This document shows positions 35,201 through 45,600 of a DNA stretch of 64,000 nucleotides, piece by piece. The stretch comes from Armillaria gallica (taxonomy: Eukaryota; Basidiomycota; Agaricomycetes; Agaricales; Physalacriaceae): assembly GCA_037576215.1 (NCBI GenBank), contig JBANDB010000003.1, forward strand, positions 4,402,001 through 4,466,000, in the 5' to 3' direction. The position numbers and the translations under genes are program-made. A model generated the notes under the pieces. The model had not been told where the DNA came from and made no database searches. It saw only the letters and a program-made list of their open reading frames with translations. The first letter of the stretch is position 1; each line of letters opens with the position of its first letter.

Positions 35201-36930
35201 CGATCTTGCGAAACGTGATCTCTGAGGCAAGTTGTCACATTATCCAGTCGAAGAATCCATCTCAGGGCACAGTACAGGAGAATTATGTCCATCAAAGATA
35301 CGGCAAGGTGTCCTCTACGGCAGGCAAAATCAAACGCACTTTTGCCAAAGACGCCCTTCCCGAAGGTGGCGGACATTCTTCGAATTTTGTCCCCTGGACT
35401 GATCGCCGTCACAGACGCCCGTTCACATTTTCTCGAGTACGCCACACAGCTCGCCGGAGCCTTGCGCCATACGATTTTTGTCGATCAGGTAAAGTTACAA
35501 CATCTCGTGTCTGTAAGATGGTTTTCATCATTGTAGGTGGTTTACCCTCGATCTAAACGGCACGAAATATGGGACTTGCTTGAGCAGCATATCACGGAAA
35601 ATATTATCAAGGCTGGTTATTGAGCAATAATACCCGAAACTGTTCTCACTCGATACAGATCGGGCAGGATTATTATCGGCAGGTGATTGGGATTCCTCAG
35701 GGCTCGGTTCTCTCCTCTATTCTCTGTGCCTTTTTCTACGGCGACCTTGAGAAGAAGTTCAAACAGTTTACGGAGGATCCAGGGAGTGTAAGTTTGCCTT
35801 ATTTCCTCGGTAGCCCTCTGAGCGTGGGTTTGACATGATCCTCGTAGGTATTGCTCAGACAAACTGATGATTATTTGCTGATCACGGTTTCCCTGAGCCG
35901 AGCGAAGGAATTTCTCAGCATGATGGACGAAGGTACATATTCGTTTACCTCGTCACTCATCCATTTTAACGCCGGATACTAGGTCACCCGGAGTATGGAT
36001 GCTTCATATCGAAAGACAAAACGATGACAAACTTTGATTATGGTCATCATGTTCTGAATGTGACAGATCCTCATCAGCAGTGTGAGTGGACACATCTTGT
36101 CTACGTGTTTTTCTCACAAGTTTCTAGGTTTCTTATGGTGTGGCTACGCAATCAACATGAAAGACCTGTCTGTGTCCGGTGATTATACCCGATACCATGG
36201 TGTCCGTAAGTCATGACAGCGTCCTTCGAATTGTTTGAAGGATGAACATAATTCAGATTTGCGAAATACTCTCACTGTCAACAAGATACGGCGACCAGGT
36301 TCTGCGTTTGTATTTAAGATGCTCCAGTATGTCCAATCCACGCTATGATATCTACAAGCTGACATGTTCGATCCAGACAATGCAAAAGGCGCATTCATGT
36401 TCTCTTTTCCGACCGTAAACTCAACACGGAGCGTGTCATACATCTGAATATTTATCAGAACTTCGTTTTGAGCGCCATGAAGATGCATGGATACATCAGT
36501 GAGTGGGGTATAGATTCATCCAAGCGTGGAAAAATGCTCTATCGTGCGTGTCGTTGGCTATTGTGTGTTCCATTCTGAATAGAACCTCAGGTACCGTGAA
36601 GCAAATGATCGCATACTTCTACGCGTCGTTCCGAAATACGTCACGCACAAAATTGGCCAAAAGTGTAGATGCGCAAATTTCGGTGAGCAGGGTCGAGGTT
36701 GACTGGTCAGTTGGTCCTTATTCGCAATGCCACAACGAGGTCATTAATCATACTCTAGGCTCGGTTACAATGCATTCCATACAGTTCTCTCACGAAAGCC
36801 GAGGCGTTATGCATGGGTTCTAAAAGAACTTCGTGGTGATATAGGCAGACTGAAGGGCTCCCGATGTAGGAAGCGGTTTCGTGGGCTGTTTGCCGAGGGG
36901 CTTAGGAGCATGGAGCAGATAGCCTATTAG
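32259..36930 (+). CDS. TERT: Telomerase reverse transcriptase
   Basis: A multi-exon gene of about 1,000 residues or more. The N-terminal TEN domain includes 'RIGEDAMMHLLTETAIFLSL' and 'PNNCFCQMTGEPLI'. The RNA-binding domain has 'IFPRQYGLSSVFTFKTSKWG' (CP region), 'QQVIPHEFWGSDNNFK' (QFP) and the T motif 'FFVTESSAFKNKVLYFRQDD'. Reverse-transcriptase motifs follow in order: 1 'GVRPIANLRRKQ', A 'YFVKVDVQACFDTID' (catalytic Asp), B' 'IGIPQGSVLSSILCAFFYGD', C 'LLRQTDDYLLIT' (catalytic Asp pair), D 'GCFISKDKTM' and E 'FLWCGYAI'. The C-terminal extension ends 'LRSMEQIAY'. TERT copies the telomerase RNA template to extend chromosome ends. All catalytic aspartates are present and no break was seen, so it appears functional. 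The start is the first ATG in frame with TEN-like sequence. Confidence 0.93.
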
Positions 36931-37300
36931 AGAACTCGAAAACTAGAATGAGTGACCACCTCTGCTGGTACAGTTCAGGTAAAAATTAATCTACCTGGGT
37001 AGGCCATTGTAAGTACAGTAATGATGATGAACTTTGAAGTGTACAACGGAAAACAAATTGGGACGATTACATTGAGTTTTCTTTTTGTCGGAGCTGGTCG
37101 TACCTTCCGCTTATATTCTGCCCAAATCCTGCTGACTAGACGGAGTAGTATGCCAGGTATGAGAGCGTATCAACACGCAGCCTATCAGAGAAGCCCGAGA
37201 TGGGCGGCTCGGGCCGCTTACGTAGCACCGGTAATTGCAACAGCCGAGCCTCCGAGCACTGTACATTTGAATTTCATGCCCGAATTTCACAGTGAATCTT
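36931..37300. other. TERT 3' region and GPx upstream region
   Basis: A 370-bp gap between two plus-strand genes. It starts with the right copy of the TERT-flanking repeat. No coding sequence is supported. Confidence 0.4.
36937..36983 (+). repeat. Imperfect direct repeat flanking TERT, right copy
   Basis: Right copy of the 47-bp repeat described at 31414-31460. It starts 6 bp after the TERT stop codon, so it lies in the TERT 3' untranslated region. Similarity appears to continue with gaps to about 37030. Confidence 0.65.
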
Positions 37301-38098
37301 ATGCAAACGATCACGCTTCGACTGGGTGGATTCATCAGCAAACCCCGTCCAACTCTTGCTTCCTTACCACGACTATCTCTCTCTACCTCTCGACCCATGT
37401 CTACCGAAACTGGCTTCTACTCGTTGAAGGCGACACTGCCTGGCAACAAAACATATGACTTTGCGGATCTCAAAGGAAAGACCGTGCTTATTGTTAATAC
37501 GGCGTCAAACTGGTATGTACACCGGCTTTGGATGGTTCTTTTCGTTGCTCATAAAGGCTTCGCAGTGGGTTTACACCCCAATATAAAGGTGCAGTTCGTT
37601 GTCGGCGTCGCAGAGGAAACTGGGTTTAATGTTCCTGTAGGTCTTCAAGGGCTGTACGACAAGTATAAGGACCGGGATTTTGTCATTCTTGGTTTCCCAT
37701 GCAATCAGGTATACACCTAGTCATTACCTGCAGACGATCATGTAACTTACGCACCTCAAAGTTCGGTGGCCAGGAGCCCAAAGACGACGAAGCCATAGGC
37801 GAATTCTGCTCCAGAAACCACGGCGTCACTTTCCCTCTCATGAAGAAATCGGATGTGAACGGCGACAATACCAACGAAGTGTTCAAGTGGCTGAAGAATG
37901 AGAAAGCTGGTCTTTTGGGCCTTAGCAGGATCAAGGTGCGTATTTGGTCTTTGGATTACCCGTGATCTAATTCACATGATGGGGTGACAGTGGAACTTTG
38001 AAAAATTCCTCGTCGACAAGGAAGGCAAGGTTGTCCATCGATGGGCGTCGACGACGACTCCGGAGCACATTGATGTTGAGGTTGCCAAGATCTTGTAG
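37301..38098 (+). CDS. Glutathione peroxidase-like thiol peroxidase
   Basis: Five exons. The N-terminus [20 protein letters not shown] is rich in Arg, Ser and Leu with no acidic residues, like a mitochondrial presequence. An internal Met at 37397 begins [18 protein letters not shown], the usual cytosolic start, so two products are possible. The peroxidatic Cys is in '[20 protein letters not shown]'; its codon (TG/T) is split by an intron, and it is a normal cysteine rather than selenocysteine. The other family residues are in 'FPCNQFGGQEP' (Gln) and 'WNFEKFLVD' (Trp and Asn). In fungi these enzymes mostly use thioredoxin to reduce hydroperoxides (Gpx3/Hyr1 type) and act in oxidant sensing. 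The mature protein is about 160 residues. Confidence 0.92.
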
Positions 38099-38176
38099 GG
38101 GTTAAAATGATTGAACTTATATGAAGATGTAATATAGTAATGTAAAGCCTTGGTTTCGTTTCTCAACACGTACTTG

Positions 38177-39218
38177 TTATACGTATAACACACCCAGGAA
38201 CGTGATGAACCATCCTCTATATAAAACACGCCATCCTTCCTCTTGTACGATTGTTTTGGCGCAATCGAGAAGGTTGGGATAAGGCTCGTCTTCATTGCGT
38301 AGCCTGTGGTGTGTCAGAGCGCTGCCAAGTTGTTGTTGACGCTGACTTACCTGATGACAACATCGTCAGACGCGGAGGGCTCTGAAAATTTGGCGCCTCC
38401 AGTATTTTCTTCCAGCGGAAGGTCCCTGGACCCGTGGTTCCTCTGAAGCGCGAGCCTAGTCGTGATAACCTCCAGAGGTGTGAGTACTGCGGTTGCTAAA
38501 GCAGTCACCAAGAGGATGCAGGCTAGTCTTAAGCATGTTTCGGTAACGCTGATGTCCTCAGGGTGGTTGACTGGAAATATCAAGTAGTGGAGAGGCCGTA
38601 TGACTTTAATGTTGATAAATACGTCGATGACCAGAGCGGGTAGAAGGCCAGGGATTTGATAGATAGCCCAGGGTTTCTCGCGTTCGTGATCGCTGAGGAG
38701 GTAACGGAGGGACTCTTTGGGCTTGAATAGATCGAGTTTACGTGTGGCAGCAATAGACCTACGAATCAACATTTTCCTCGCAAATGCCCACTGTGGCGCT
38801 CACCTGTACACGAGGACGAGAACAAAGATGTAGTAAAGTGATCCCACGAGTGCCGATATCAGGGAATATCCTATTGTTGCTGGCGATGGTGATATGTAAA
38901 TTTTTGGTGGAAGACGATAAGGCCATAAGCGAGCAAGGGTGACACTGAGAAGAGTAGGTGCTGCCGTGCGTGTGAATAATAACCAGCTGTACAGCTCTGG
39001 CACTCACCTATGCCATAGCAAAGTCCACTTATGCCCTACAAGAGATGAGAAACCCAAGCAAAGCGTCAGACGTGGCTCACCAGCTTTTTATACACTCTCT
39101 TCGCGATACCCCAGAATGTGGGCGCGTCATCCGTACTGGGATGACAGCTGGCTCTGTACCGCACCAGTACGCCAGTAAATGGGACCAGAATTAGGTCTAC
39201 TACGCCAAATTCTGCCAT
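38177..39218 (-). CDS. Mitochondrial carrier family (SLC25-like) protein
   Basis: Five exons: MAEFGVVDLILVPFTGVLVR start, a very small exon ('GISGLCYGI'), then 'APTLLSVTLARLWPYRLPPK', a middle part with hydrophobic helices, and a final exon. The carrier signature P-x-[DE]-x-x-x-x-[RK] is clear in the last repeat ('LTPLEVITTRLALQRNH'), followed by 'YPNLLDCAKTIVQEEGWRVL' and 'YRGWFITFLGV', the classic end of a repeat. Signatures in the first two repeats are weak, so this is a divergent member; substrate contacts cannot be read. Length is about 280 residues. It probably sits in the mitochondrial inner or outer membrane. It is head-to-head with the coiled-coil gene at 108 bp. Confidence 0.82.
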
Positions 39219-39326
39219 TGAGTAATAATTGGTCGACGATGAAAGTTGGGTTAGGGTTATGTAAGTGTCGCGCTATGACATCACTGATCGACATGACTTC
39301 GACATGACGGTCTGTTATACGCCATC

Positions 39327-40337
39327 ATGCCTGCACCACCTTCCAGCGAGACCTCATCCGTCTACTTCGACGCACCGCTCACTCCCTTCCATATGTCTGC
39401 CCCGCCCCAAGATATCGACAAGCCACCCACCCACGGCGACGAGCAGCCTACTACCGGGAAGCCAATTCATCCAAACGGTTCAGAAGGATGGCTCCCAGCT
39501 GCAGATTTACTCGATGAACCCACCTCGCCTACTCATACCGGTCCCATTCTGCGCCAACCTTCCATCGACTCGTCCACATCGTCCGTTCCCAAGAACACGC
39601 TCAATCGGGGCGCCTCGGTAAATCGCACTGGGTCAGTTTCTAAGCGGAGTGTGTTCACCAACGCCGATGGAAATCCTATAGCCGGTTCCGCCTTTATCGG
39701 CGGGGCAGCAATGACCGGCCCAAACGCCAAAGCCGAACCAGACGAAAGCTTGCACCACAGAGCTGCCTCTGCCGACGCATTGTTGTCCGAAAAGCAGCAA
39801 GCCAAAATCCAAAAGATAGAAGGTGTGTTTGTTATCCACCGGACGACTCTTTACTCATATCGCCTTAGCCAAAGACAGTAAACGTTTGTCCAAGATCATC
39901 AAAACGGAAGGCAAAGTCGAGAAGCAAGCGTTGGGAGTCGCCATTCGAGAGTTGTCTGAGCTCCAGACCGTACAGAAAGCCGCTATAAAGGTAATTTCCT
40001 CAATACTGTATTCTTTGGTGACAGCTCATTCTTTTGCACTCAGCTCGAGTCACAAGCTCACACTGCCCATGCTCGAGCCCTTGCCGCACTCCAGAAAGCT
40101 GAAGCTGCCTTCCATGCGGCACGCACCAAGTATGAGACGGCGCAAGCCCAACTCCAGGCAGAGACAGAGACCCTCAACAGTAGCAGAAACAACGCCCGTG
40201 AAGCTACTGAGCATATGCAAGAAAAGTCGCAGGAAGTCGATGGTCTGAGAACCATGTTCGGCGTAGATGAGAGAGAACGTGAGGTGAAGCTTGTTGAGTT
40301 GACTCCGAAGAAGTCAAAGAATGGTTGGAAATGGTGA
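39327..40337 (+). CDS. Coiled-coil protein, possibly Ncp1-like
   Basis: Three exons. The N-terminal half is disordered and Pro/Ser/Thr-rich ('MPAPPSSETSSVYFDAPLTP', 'RGASVNRTGSVSKRSVFTNA'). The C-terminal half is a long Ala/Lys/Glu coiled coil ('EKQQAKIQKIEAKDSKRLSK', 'VAIRELSELQTVQKAAIKLE', 'AALQKAEAAFHAARTKYETA') ending 'LVELTPKKSKNGWKW'. Length is about 300 residues. Proteins of this layout are annotated in mushroom genomes as DNA-binding protein Ncp1, but I know of no firm functional work and recall that name with low confidence. No catalytic domain is present. Confidence 0.75.
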
Positions 40338-41483
40338 TACACATATTACGCGCTTGTCTTTCTCCTGCATCGTCTGTATCGAACATTATTTGGATGTAAA
40401 GGACCAATACACATTGGTTAAACTCGTTTTTAACTGTTGAACGCCACCTACTCTGATCAAGAAACAGGAAAATCGCCAGTGACTTGTCTCGTTGCATCAA
40501 TCATAGTGGTTTCCCCTCTTCGTCTGCATAGAATGCACTTTAATCTTGTACTCTTCCCACCTTTGCGCCTCCGAGTCCCGATTGGTCCGAGTGTGTAATA
40601 CAGAAAGTAGACTTCTCTCGTTATATGCGCTTGATATTGGGAGCACATCTCCGTGTCGCTATTCATGACCCAATCGCCATCCCAACGATGTCCATCATCC
40701 GCAGTGAGCGGACACTCATCAGGTGTATAAGTAGATATACCCCGCAAGAGTACTCCGGGTAAAACTGTATTGACCGTCAAGCTGAGGGAAAGTGCGCCCC
40801 GGTGGGTAAGGCTGTGGGTCCTGATTGAATGCTCATTCCAGGAGCGCGTCAGATAGATTGTTTATGCGGGATGGAAACGGGAAAGGGTAGCGAGACGTCG
40901 GTGAGAGTCCACCATGAACGAAGGATCTCACAGAGTGGGAGAAAACGCCAGAAGAGGGGGTTACCGGTGTTGCCTACAGAAGGAAGCAGCGGGAGACAGG
41001 CAGCCGACTTGGTGGTGGTGATTCTTCTATGCTTGACCAACCCGTCCTGTGCTGTCACGCTTGTTAGCATTCATTTCGTTTTCTGGCACGTATTGCTGCG
41101 GTACGACAAGTTGGGCAAAGACTCACCTCCAGTCTAATCCATTCGTGGTAGCGAGACCACAGTCCCAGAATACGCATCGGCCTGACGACGAAGCTAGTTT
41201 GAATATTTCGACGTCATTCGCCTATCGTGATGACATGCCGAGAAAACATTGTCGTGGGTCCTCTTGTCTGTGCTGGAGCGCTGTTGACGAGTGTCTGTGC
41301 TAGAGCGCCGTTGGTGAGCAGGGGAACAGATGTTGTAGGCGCATGGTGGTATATATTGGGAGAGCTTGATGATGTCTGCTTCAGCCGACGAGCCGATGAG
41401 CGTTTTGTTCTTCCGACCATCACGTCGTCCAGTCATGATTCACTTCCGTTCGACATAGAAATCTCCCGAGGTCCTTATAAAAA
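40338..41483. other. Intergenic, one weak minus-strand frame
   Basis: About 1.1 kb between two plus-strand genes. One minus-strand frame (40780-40457, 107 residues) has protein-like composition ('YTPDECPLTADDGHRWDGDW', two Cys near the C-terminus) but no ATG at its start and no family match; it could be an exon of an unrecognised gene. Nothing else was recognised. Confidence 0.35.
41476..41482 (+). promoter_or_regulatory. TATA box before carnitine acyltransferase
   Basis: A perfect TATAAAA lies only 1 bp before the first ATG (41484) and 49 bp before the second in-frame ATG (41532). Transcription starting the usual 25-40 bp downstream would exclude the first ATG. Confidence 0.55.
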
Positions 41484-43872
41484 ATGTTATCTACACGGTC
41501 CGCACTCCGTATCCGACGATACTCTCGAACAATGTCCACCACCCTCCCCCGTCTACCAGTCCCAGATCTCCGTAAAACACTGGACAAATACCTAACGTCC
41601 TTGGAGCCCTTTCTGCTGGAGGAAGCCTCCAAGAAAGGACTGGATGATGACGCTCTCGATGCGTCTCGTCGACTTCGTGCCCAGTGGGCTGATGAATTTG
41701 CCTCGGGCGTAGGAAAACTCTGTCAGGATAGGTTGCTCGGTGCGTTGGTCTTCCTTCCTCCTGAAATGCACTCGTAATCTTAGTTTATTTGGAGCACTCG
41801 ACAGAACATCTCCGAATAACTGGCTGGACGACAATTTTTGGATCAACAAGGCCTATATGGAATGGAGAGCACCGTTGCTCATCAACTCTAATTGGTGGCT
41901 CGCTTTCGAGGACGACACGAACATCCCTGTATCGGAGAAGGATCGACAAGATGGCCACTTCAAGACTGGGTTCTCCAGATGGCAGATCAAGAGAGCGGCT
42001 TGGTTGCTTCATCGAATGCTGGAGTTCAAAATCAAACTGGAAACGTGCGTATCTTCGGACTGGTCCGGCTCGGCTTTTACTTAGGAAATCTAGGCAGGAG
42101 TTATACCCGGACACTACAAGGACAGGTGCGCTTTGTGGTTGTCTGTCGTGTGCTTGGTCTGAAGTACTCTAGGAATCTGGCTAAGAGAAAGCACGTCAAG
42201 AATGTTCAACGTCGCGCGAATACCGAGGCCCTCTTGCGACATCTTATCAGATGTACCTCCACCGACAGATCCATCTACATATGATATCGTAGTCATAGTA
42301 CACGGGTGGTTCTATAGAGTCGCTGTCATGGACTCGCCTTCCGTTTCAACAGACGTTGGCCATTTGGCAAGATACCTAGAAGCTGTTGTTTCGGACGCTG
42401 AACAGCGCCTGCTCGACGGCGAAGAACCGATCTCGATCGGAGTCCTGAGTGCAGACGATCGTGATACATGGTCAAATGTGCGTATCCGCCCTTGAAGTAT
42501 GCACCTCGTTTTCTGATAGCCGGCTCCAGAACCTTCAGCATCTTCTTTCTTTGTCCGAATCCAACAAAATGATACATACGACGCTATCTAATTCGCTCAT
42601 GGTACTGAGCCTTGACGACAAAATTCACAAAGATCCCTCATCACCGACGAAACAATATTCCTTCGACTCCCACCTCCATACCATTCGCTCGACGACAGGC
42701 AATGTCGGTAACAGATGGTTCGATAAAGCTTTCACGCTCATTGTCGATCCCGCGGCGCGTTCTGGAGCGATGGGCGAGCACTCTCCATGCGACGCGCTAG
42801 TCCCAAGCATCGTTGCCGAGTATGGGATCATACAAGGTATCGGTGAATCTTCTTTCGAGAATGACTCTCCTCTCCCCTCACGAGGCCAGAGATGGGACCG
42901 GCTGGACTGGGTTGTCGATGACTTTATCAAGAAAGAGTGTGTTAGGGCGAAGGAGCGTGCCGACAGGATCATCGAGAACTCCGACGACAGCGTTTTCCAG
43001 TTCTCGGACTACGGGACGGATTGGATCAAGGGAATCGGTAACTTGCTCATCGTTCATCGAGCTTTTTTCTTTTGTACTCATCATGAATTGTCAGCGAAAC
43101 TATCTCCTGATGCGTTTATACAAATGGCGCTACAGCTCACATGGTATAGAATGCAGGGACAATTCACCGCGACGTATGAAACTGCGCTGACGCGGATGTT
43201 CAACAAGGGGCGGACAGAAACTATCAGGACGCTGACCCGAGAGAGTCGCGCGTTCTGCCTTGCGATGGTTGATGGTCGAGCAACGGTATGCTGCCGTTTA
43301 TACATGTGTCCAGTGTGACTGAGATTCCTGCAGGCGGAATCCAAATGCGCTGCACTCGAGTCGGCTATCAAAGTACATACTAGATTAACACGCGAAGCTG
43401 CGACAGGCAAAGGGATTGATCGCCATCTCATGGGCTTACAGCTAATGCTATGTCCGGAGCTTCAAGAGCATGCACCGCTCTTTGATGATCTGTTGTTTGG
43501 GAAGAGTTCATGCTGGAAGCTATGTACAAGTGGGCTCAGTGCAGGTCCCCTCTTCCGAGGTACAGGGTGTGTTGAACTTGATCATTCTGCTTCTCAACCT
43601 CTCTGATGCTTGATTAGGTATGGTGCAATGTATGAGGATGGTTATGGTATAAACTGTGAGTGCTTCCAAGACATCTGCAAAGAGCTTGCTAACCATATCT
43701 GGGTGCAGATCTTGCAGGACCTGATATGGTAAAGTTTGGGATTGAATCTAAATTTTCTAGTCCTCTTACATCTACATCTACATATATATCCACACTTGCT
43801 GGTGTTCTTAGAAGCATGCAGAATATCTTTCATTTAGATGTACATTCAGACAATGTCACTAGTCATTTATAG
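41484..43872 (+). CDS. Carnitine O-acetyltransferase family
   Basis: The gene has about seven exons and encodes about 640 residues. The first Met gives MLSTRSALRIRRYSRTMSTT, an Arg-rich mitochondrial presequence; the second Met (41532) would give MSTTLPRLPVPDLRKTLDKY without it. Dual targeting to mitochondria and peroxisomes by alternative starts is known for yeast Cat2. Family motifs in order are 'PVPDLRKTLDKYLTSLEPFL', 'DDNFWINKAYMEWRAPLLIN', 'NRWFDKAFTLIVDPAARSGA', catalytic His in 'GEHSPCDALVPSIVAEYG', and 'LTWYRMQGQFTATYETALTR'. The last exons read 'TGYGAMYEDGYGINYLAGPD'. The enzyme moves acetyl groups between CoA and carnitine for transport. Its last two exons (from about 43560) are AT-rich and lack CpG, unlike the rest of the gene. 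Confidence 0.9.
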
Positions 43873-45600
43873 TCATTTCATTTCATGTATAGACCAAGAT
43901 TCATCAATGGAATCTATAGTTTATCACTGGTATTTCAGAATCCTCATTTTCAAGTGAAGATATGAGGGTTCTGAAATACCAGTGATAAACTAGAGAAAAC
44001 ATTTTTAAATAAAATTGATTCACACCTCCAGGCTCCTTCAACTAAATTCTGCCTTGTTTGACATCTTCAACAGTCAACCAGGCCTCCTTTCCCACATGCT
44101 CAGCTAGCTCTCCTGCCAAAGACTCTCCTCCAGCTCCATCCATGAAAGAGTGGCTAGTAAGAATATACATTTCTTTCTTGCATCGGGTGAGCATCACATT
44201 GGTACGTCGCAAGCTCTGGAGAAACCCAATTGAACGAGATCGAACAAGAGAGATTACAATATAATCTTCTTCATTTCCTATAAATTAAATATTAGACAAG
44301 CTTAAATGTTAATATAATATCCTGACCTTGGAAAGAATCAACATTGAAGCATTTATCCTCCCAAATGAGTCCATCTGTGTTCTTCATATCATTTAGAATC
44401 TTATTTCTCTGTCCATCATATGGTGTAATGATCTTGTAGTCCATCTCTTTCTCTTGAAGATGATTGGCAAGCTGTACTGCAATAGCTGCTTCAGCATCAT
44501 TCTGTATGATAGTAGAGTCAGAATTATTCAGTATTCTAGATAAATAAAGCTTACTGAAAAAGACTTAGATCCATTTTGTCGCTCTCGACCAGTCATTACA
44601 TCAACAAAGTGACATGCAATAATGTCATCTTTAATTAGATGTAATGGATTTGACTTCAATTTGCCTTCATAGACTGCCTGAGATATAAAATCTCCTAACT
44701 GTGGAGGCATACGATCTAGAGAAAGAAATGAATTACTTATTATAAAAGCTTAAAGCAAACTTACATTGAATATTGAGTAAGAATGCCTTTTCACGTAAAT
44801 GATCAACCTCAAATATACTTTTGAGATTTTCAACACTTTCAGCTCCAAAAGGTGGTACTGATAATAACCAGTAAGCTTTCATAAAGCATATTAAAATCAG
44901 AACTGATACTTACATTGTTTATCATCCCCAATAAAGCAGATCTTTCGCAAAGCAGGGAATCCTGTAAATATGTTGATATACTCTGCAACCTTGATCTGAC
45001 TAGCTTCATCAACCACCATGCATCTCAATGGAACAACAAATGTAAACTTGTTTATGGAATTGCTTGAAAGCATACTGAGTGTGCAAAGAAAGACTTTGGT
45101 TCCTTGTAGTTTCTGTGGCTTCTGGAATTTGAACTCTGTAGAAGGAATAACATGTGGCTGAATCAGAAGATAAAGATCTTCATGCCTATAGACATTGATT
45201 AAGATGCAGATAAATTTAAAAAGAAAATTAGATTACCATTCATTATGAAAATCATCAGAGACTAGAAGTTTCCAATCCTTGAAATTGGTCTTTACAAGTT
45301 TCTCAGCAATATTCTTTACAGCAACATTTGATTGAGCAATCAACCAGATCCCAGACTTTCCTTCAGCCAAGGCGCAATGAACAAATGCAGCTATGACAGA
45401 GGTTTTGCCAGTACCAGGTGGTCCTTGGATAAGAGTAATGGGATCTGAGGAAAGCATATGGTCAAGAGCAAGCTGCTGAGAATCATTGAGATGGTGGCGG
45501 GCTGGGTTGTCTGAGTCAGGTGATGGCATAATGGCAAGCATCTGATTATTTGGTCTAGAAGGAGGAAACCAGTCTTCAGGCCATACAAGGTTGTGGTCTG
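43561..45600. other. AT-rich, CpG-depleted island
   Basis: By direct count the 600 bp from 43561 to 44160 contain no CpG at all, and the roughly 2.04 kb as a whole contain about a dozen, where base composition alone would predict several times more. Flanking sequence on both sides has several CpG per 60 bp. The block covers the last exons of the carnitine acyltransferase gene, the convergent spacer and the helicase half of the gene at 44042-46861. Confidence 0.8.
43917..43992. repeat. 31-nt inverted repeat (hairpin) between convergent genes
   Basis: Left arm 43917-43947 starts 'tagtttatcactgg'; right arm 43962-43992 ends 'ccagtgataaacta'. The arms are reverse complements except for one position and are separated by 14 nt. 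Either strand could fold into a long stem. It lies 45 bp after the carnitine acyltransferase stop and 50 bp before the helicase stop on the other strand. Confidence 0.9.

Noticed and set aside
32259..36930. Reverse transcriptase as a retrotransposon
   Set aside because: TEN, QFP and T motifs, the telomerase-specific motif C context and the absence of endonuclease, integrase or gag identify it as TERT.
37490..37640. Possible selenocysteine in the glutathione peroxidase
   Set aside because: Correct splicing gives TGT (Cys) at the peroxidatic position; there is no in-frame TGA.
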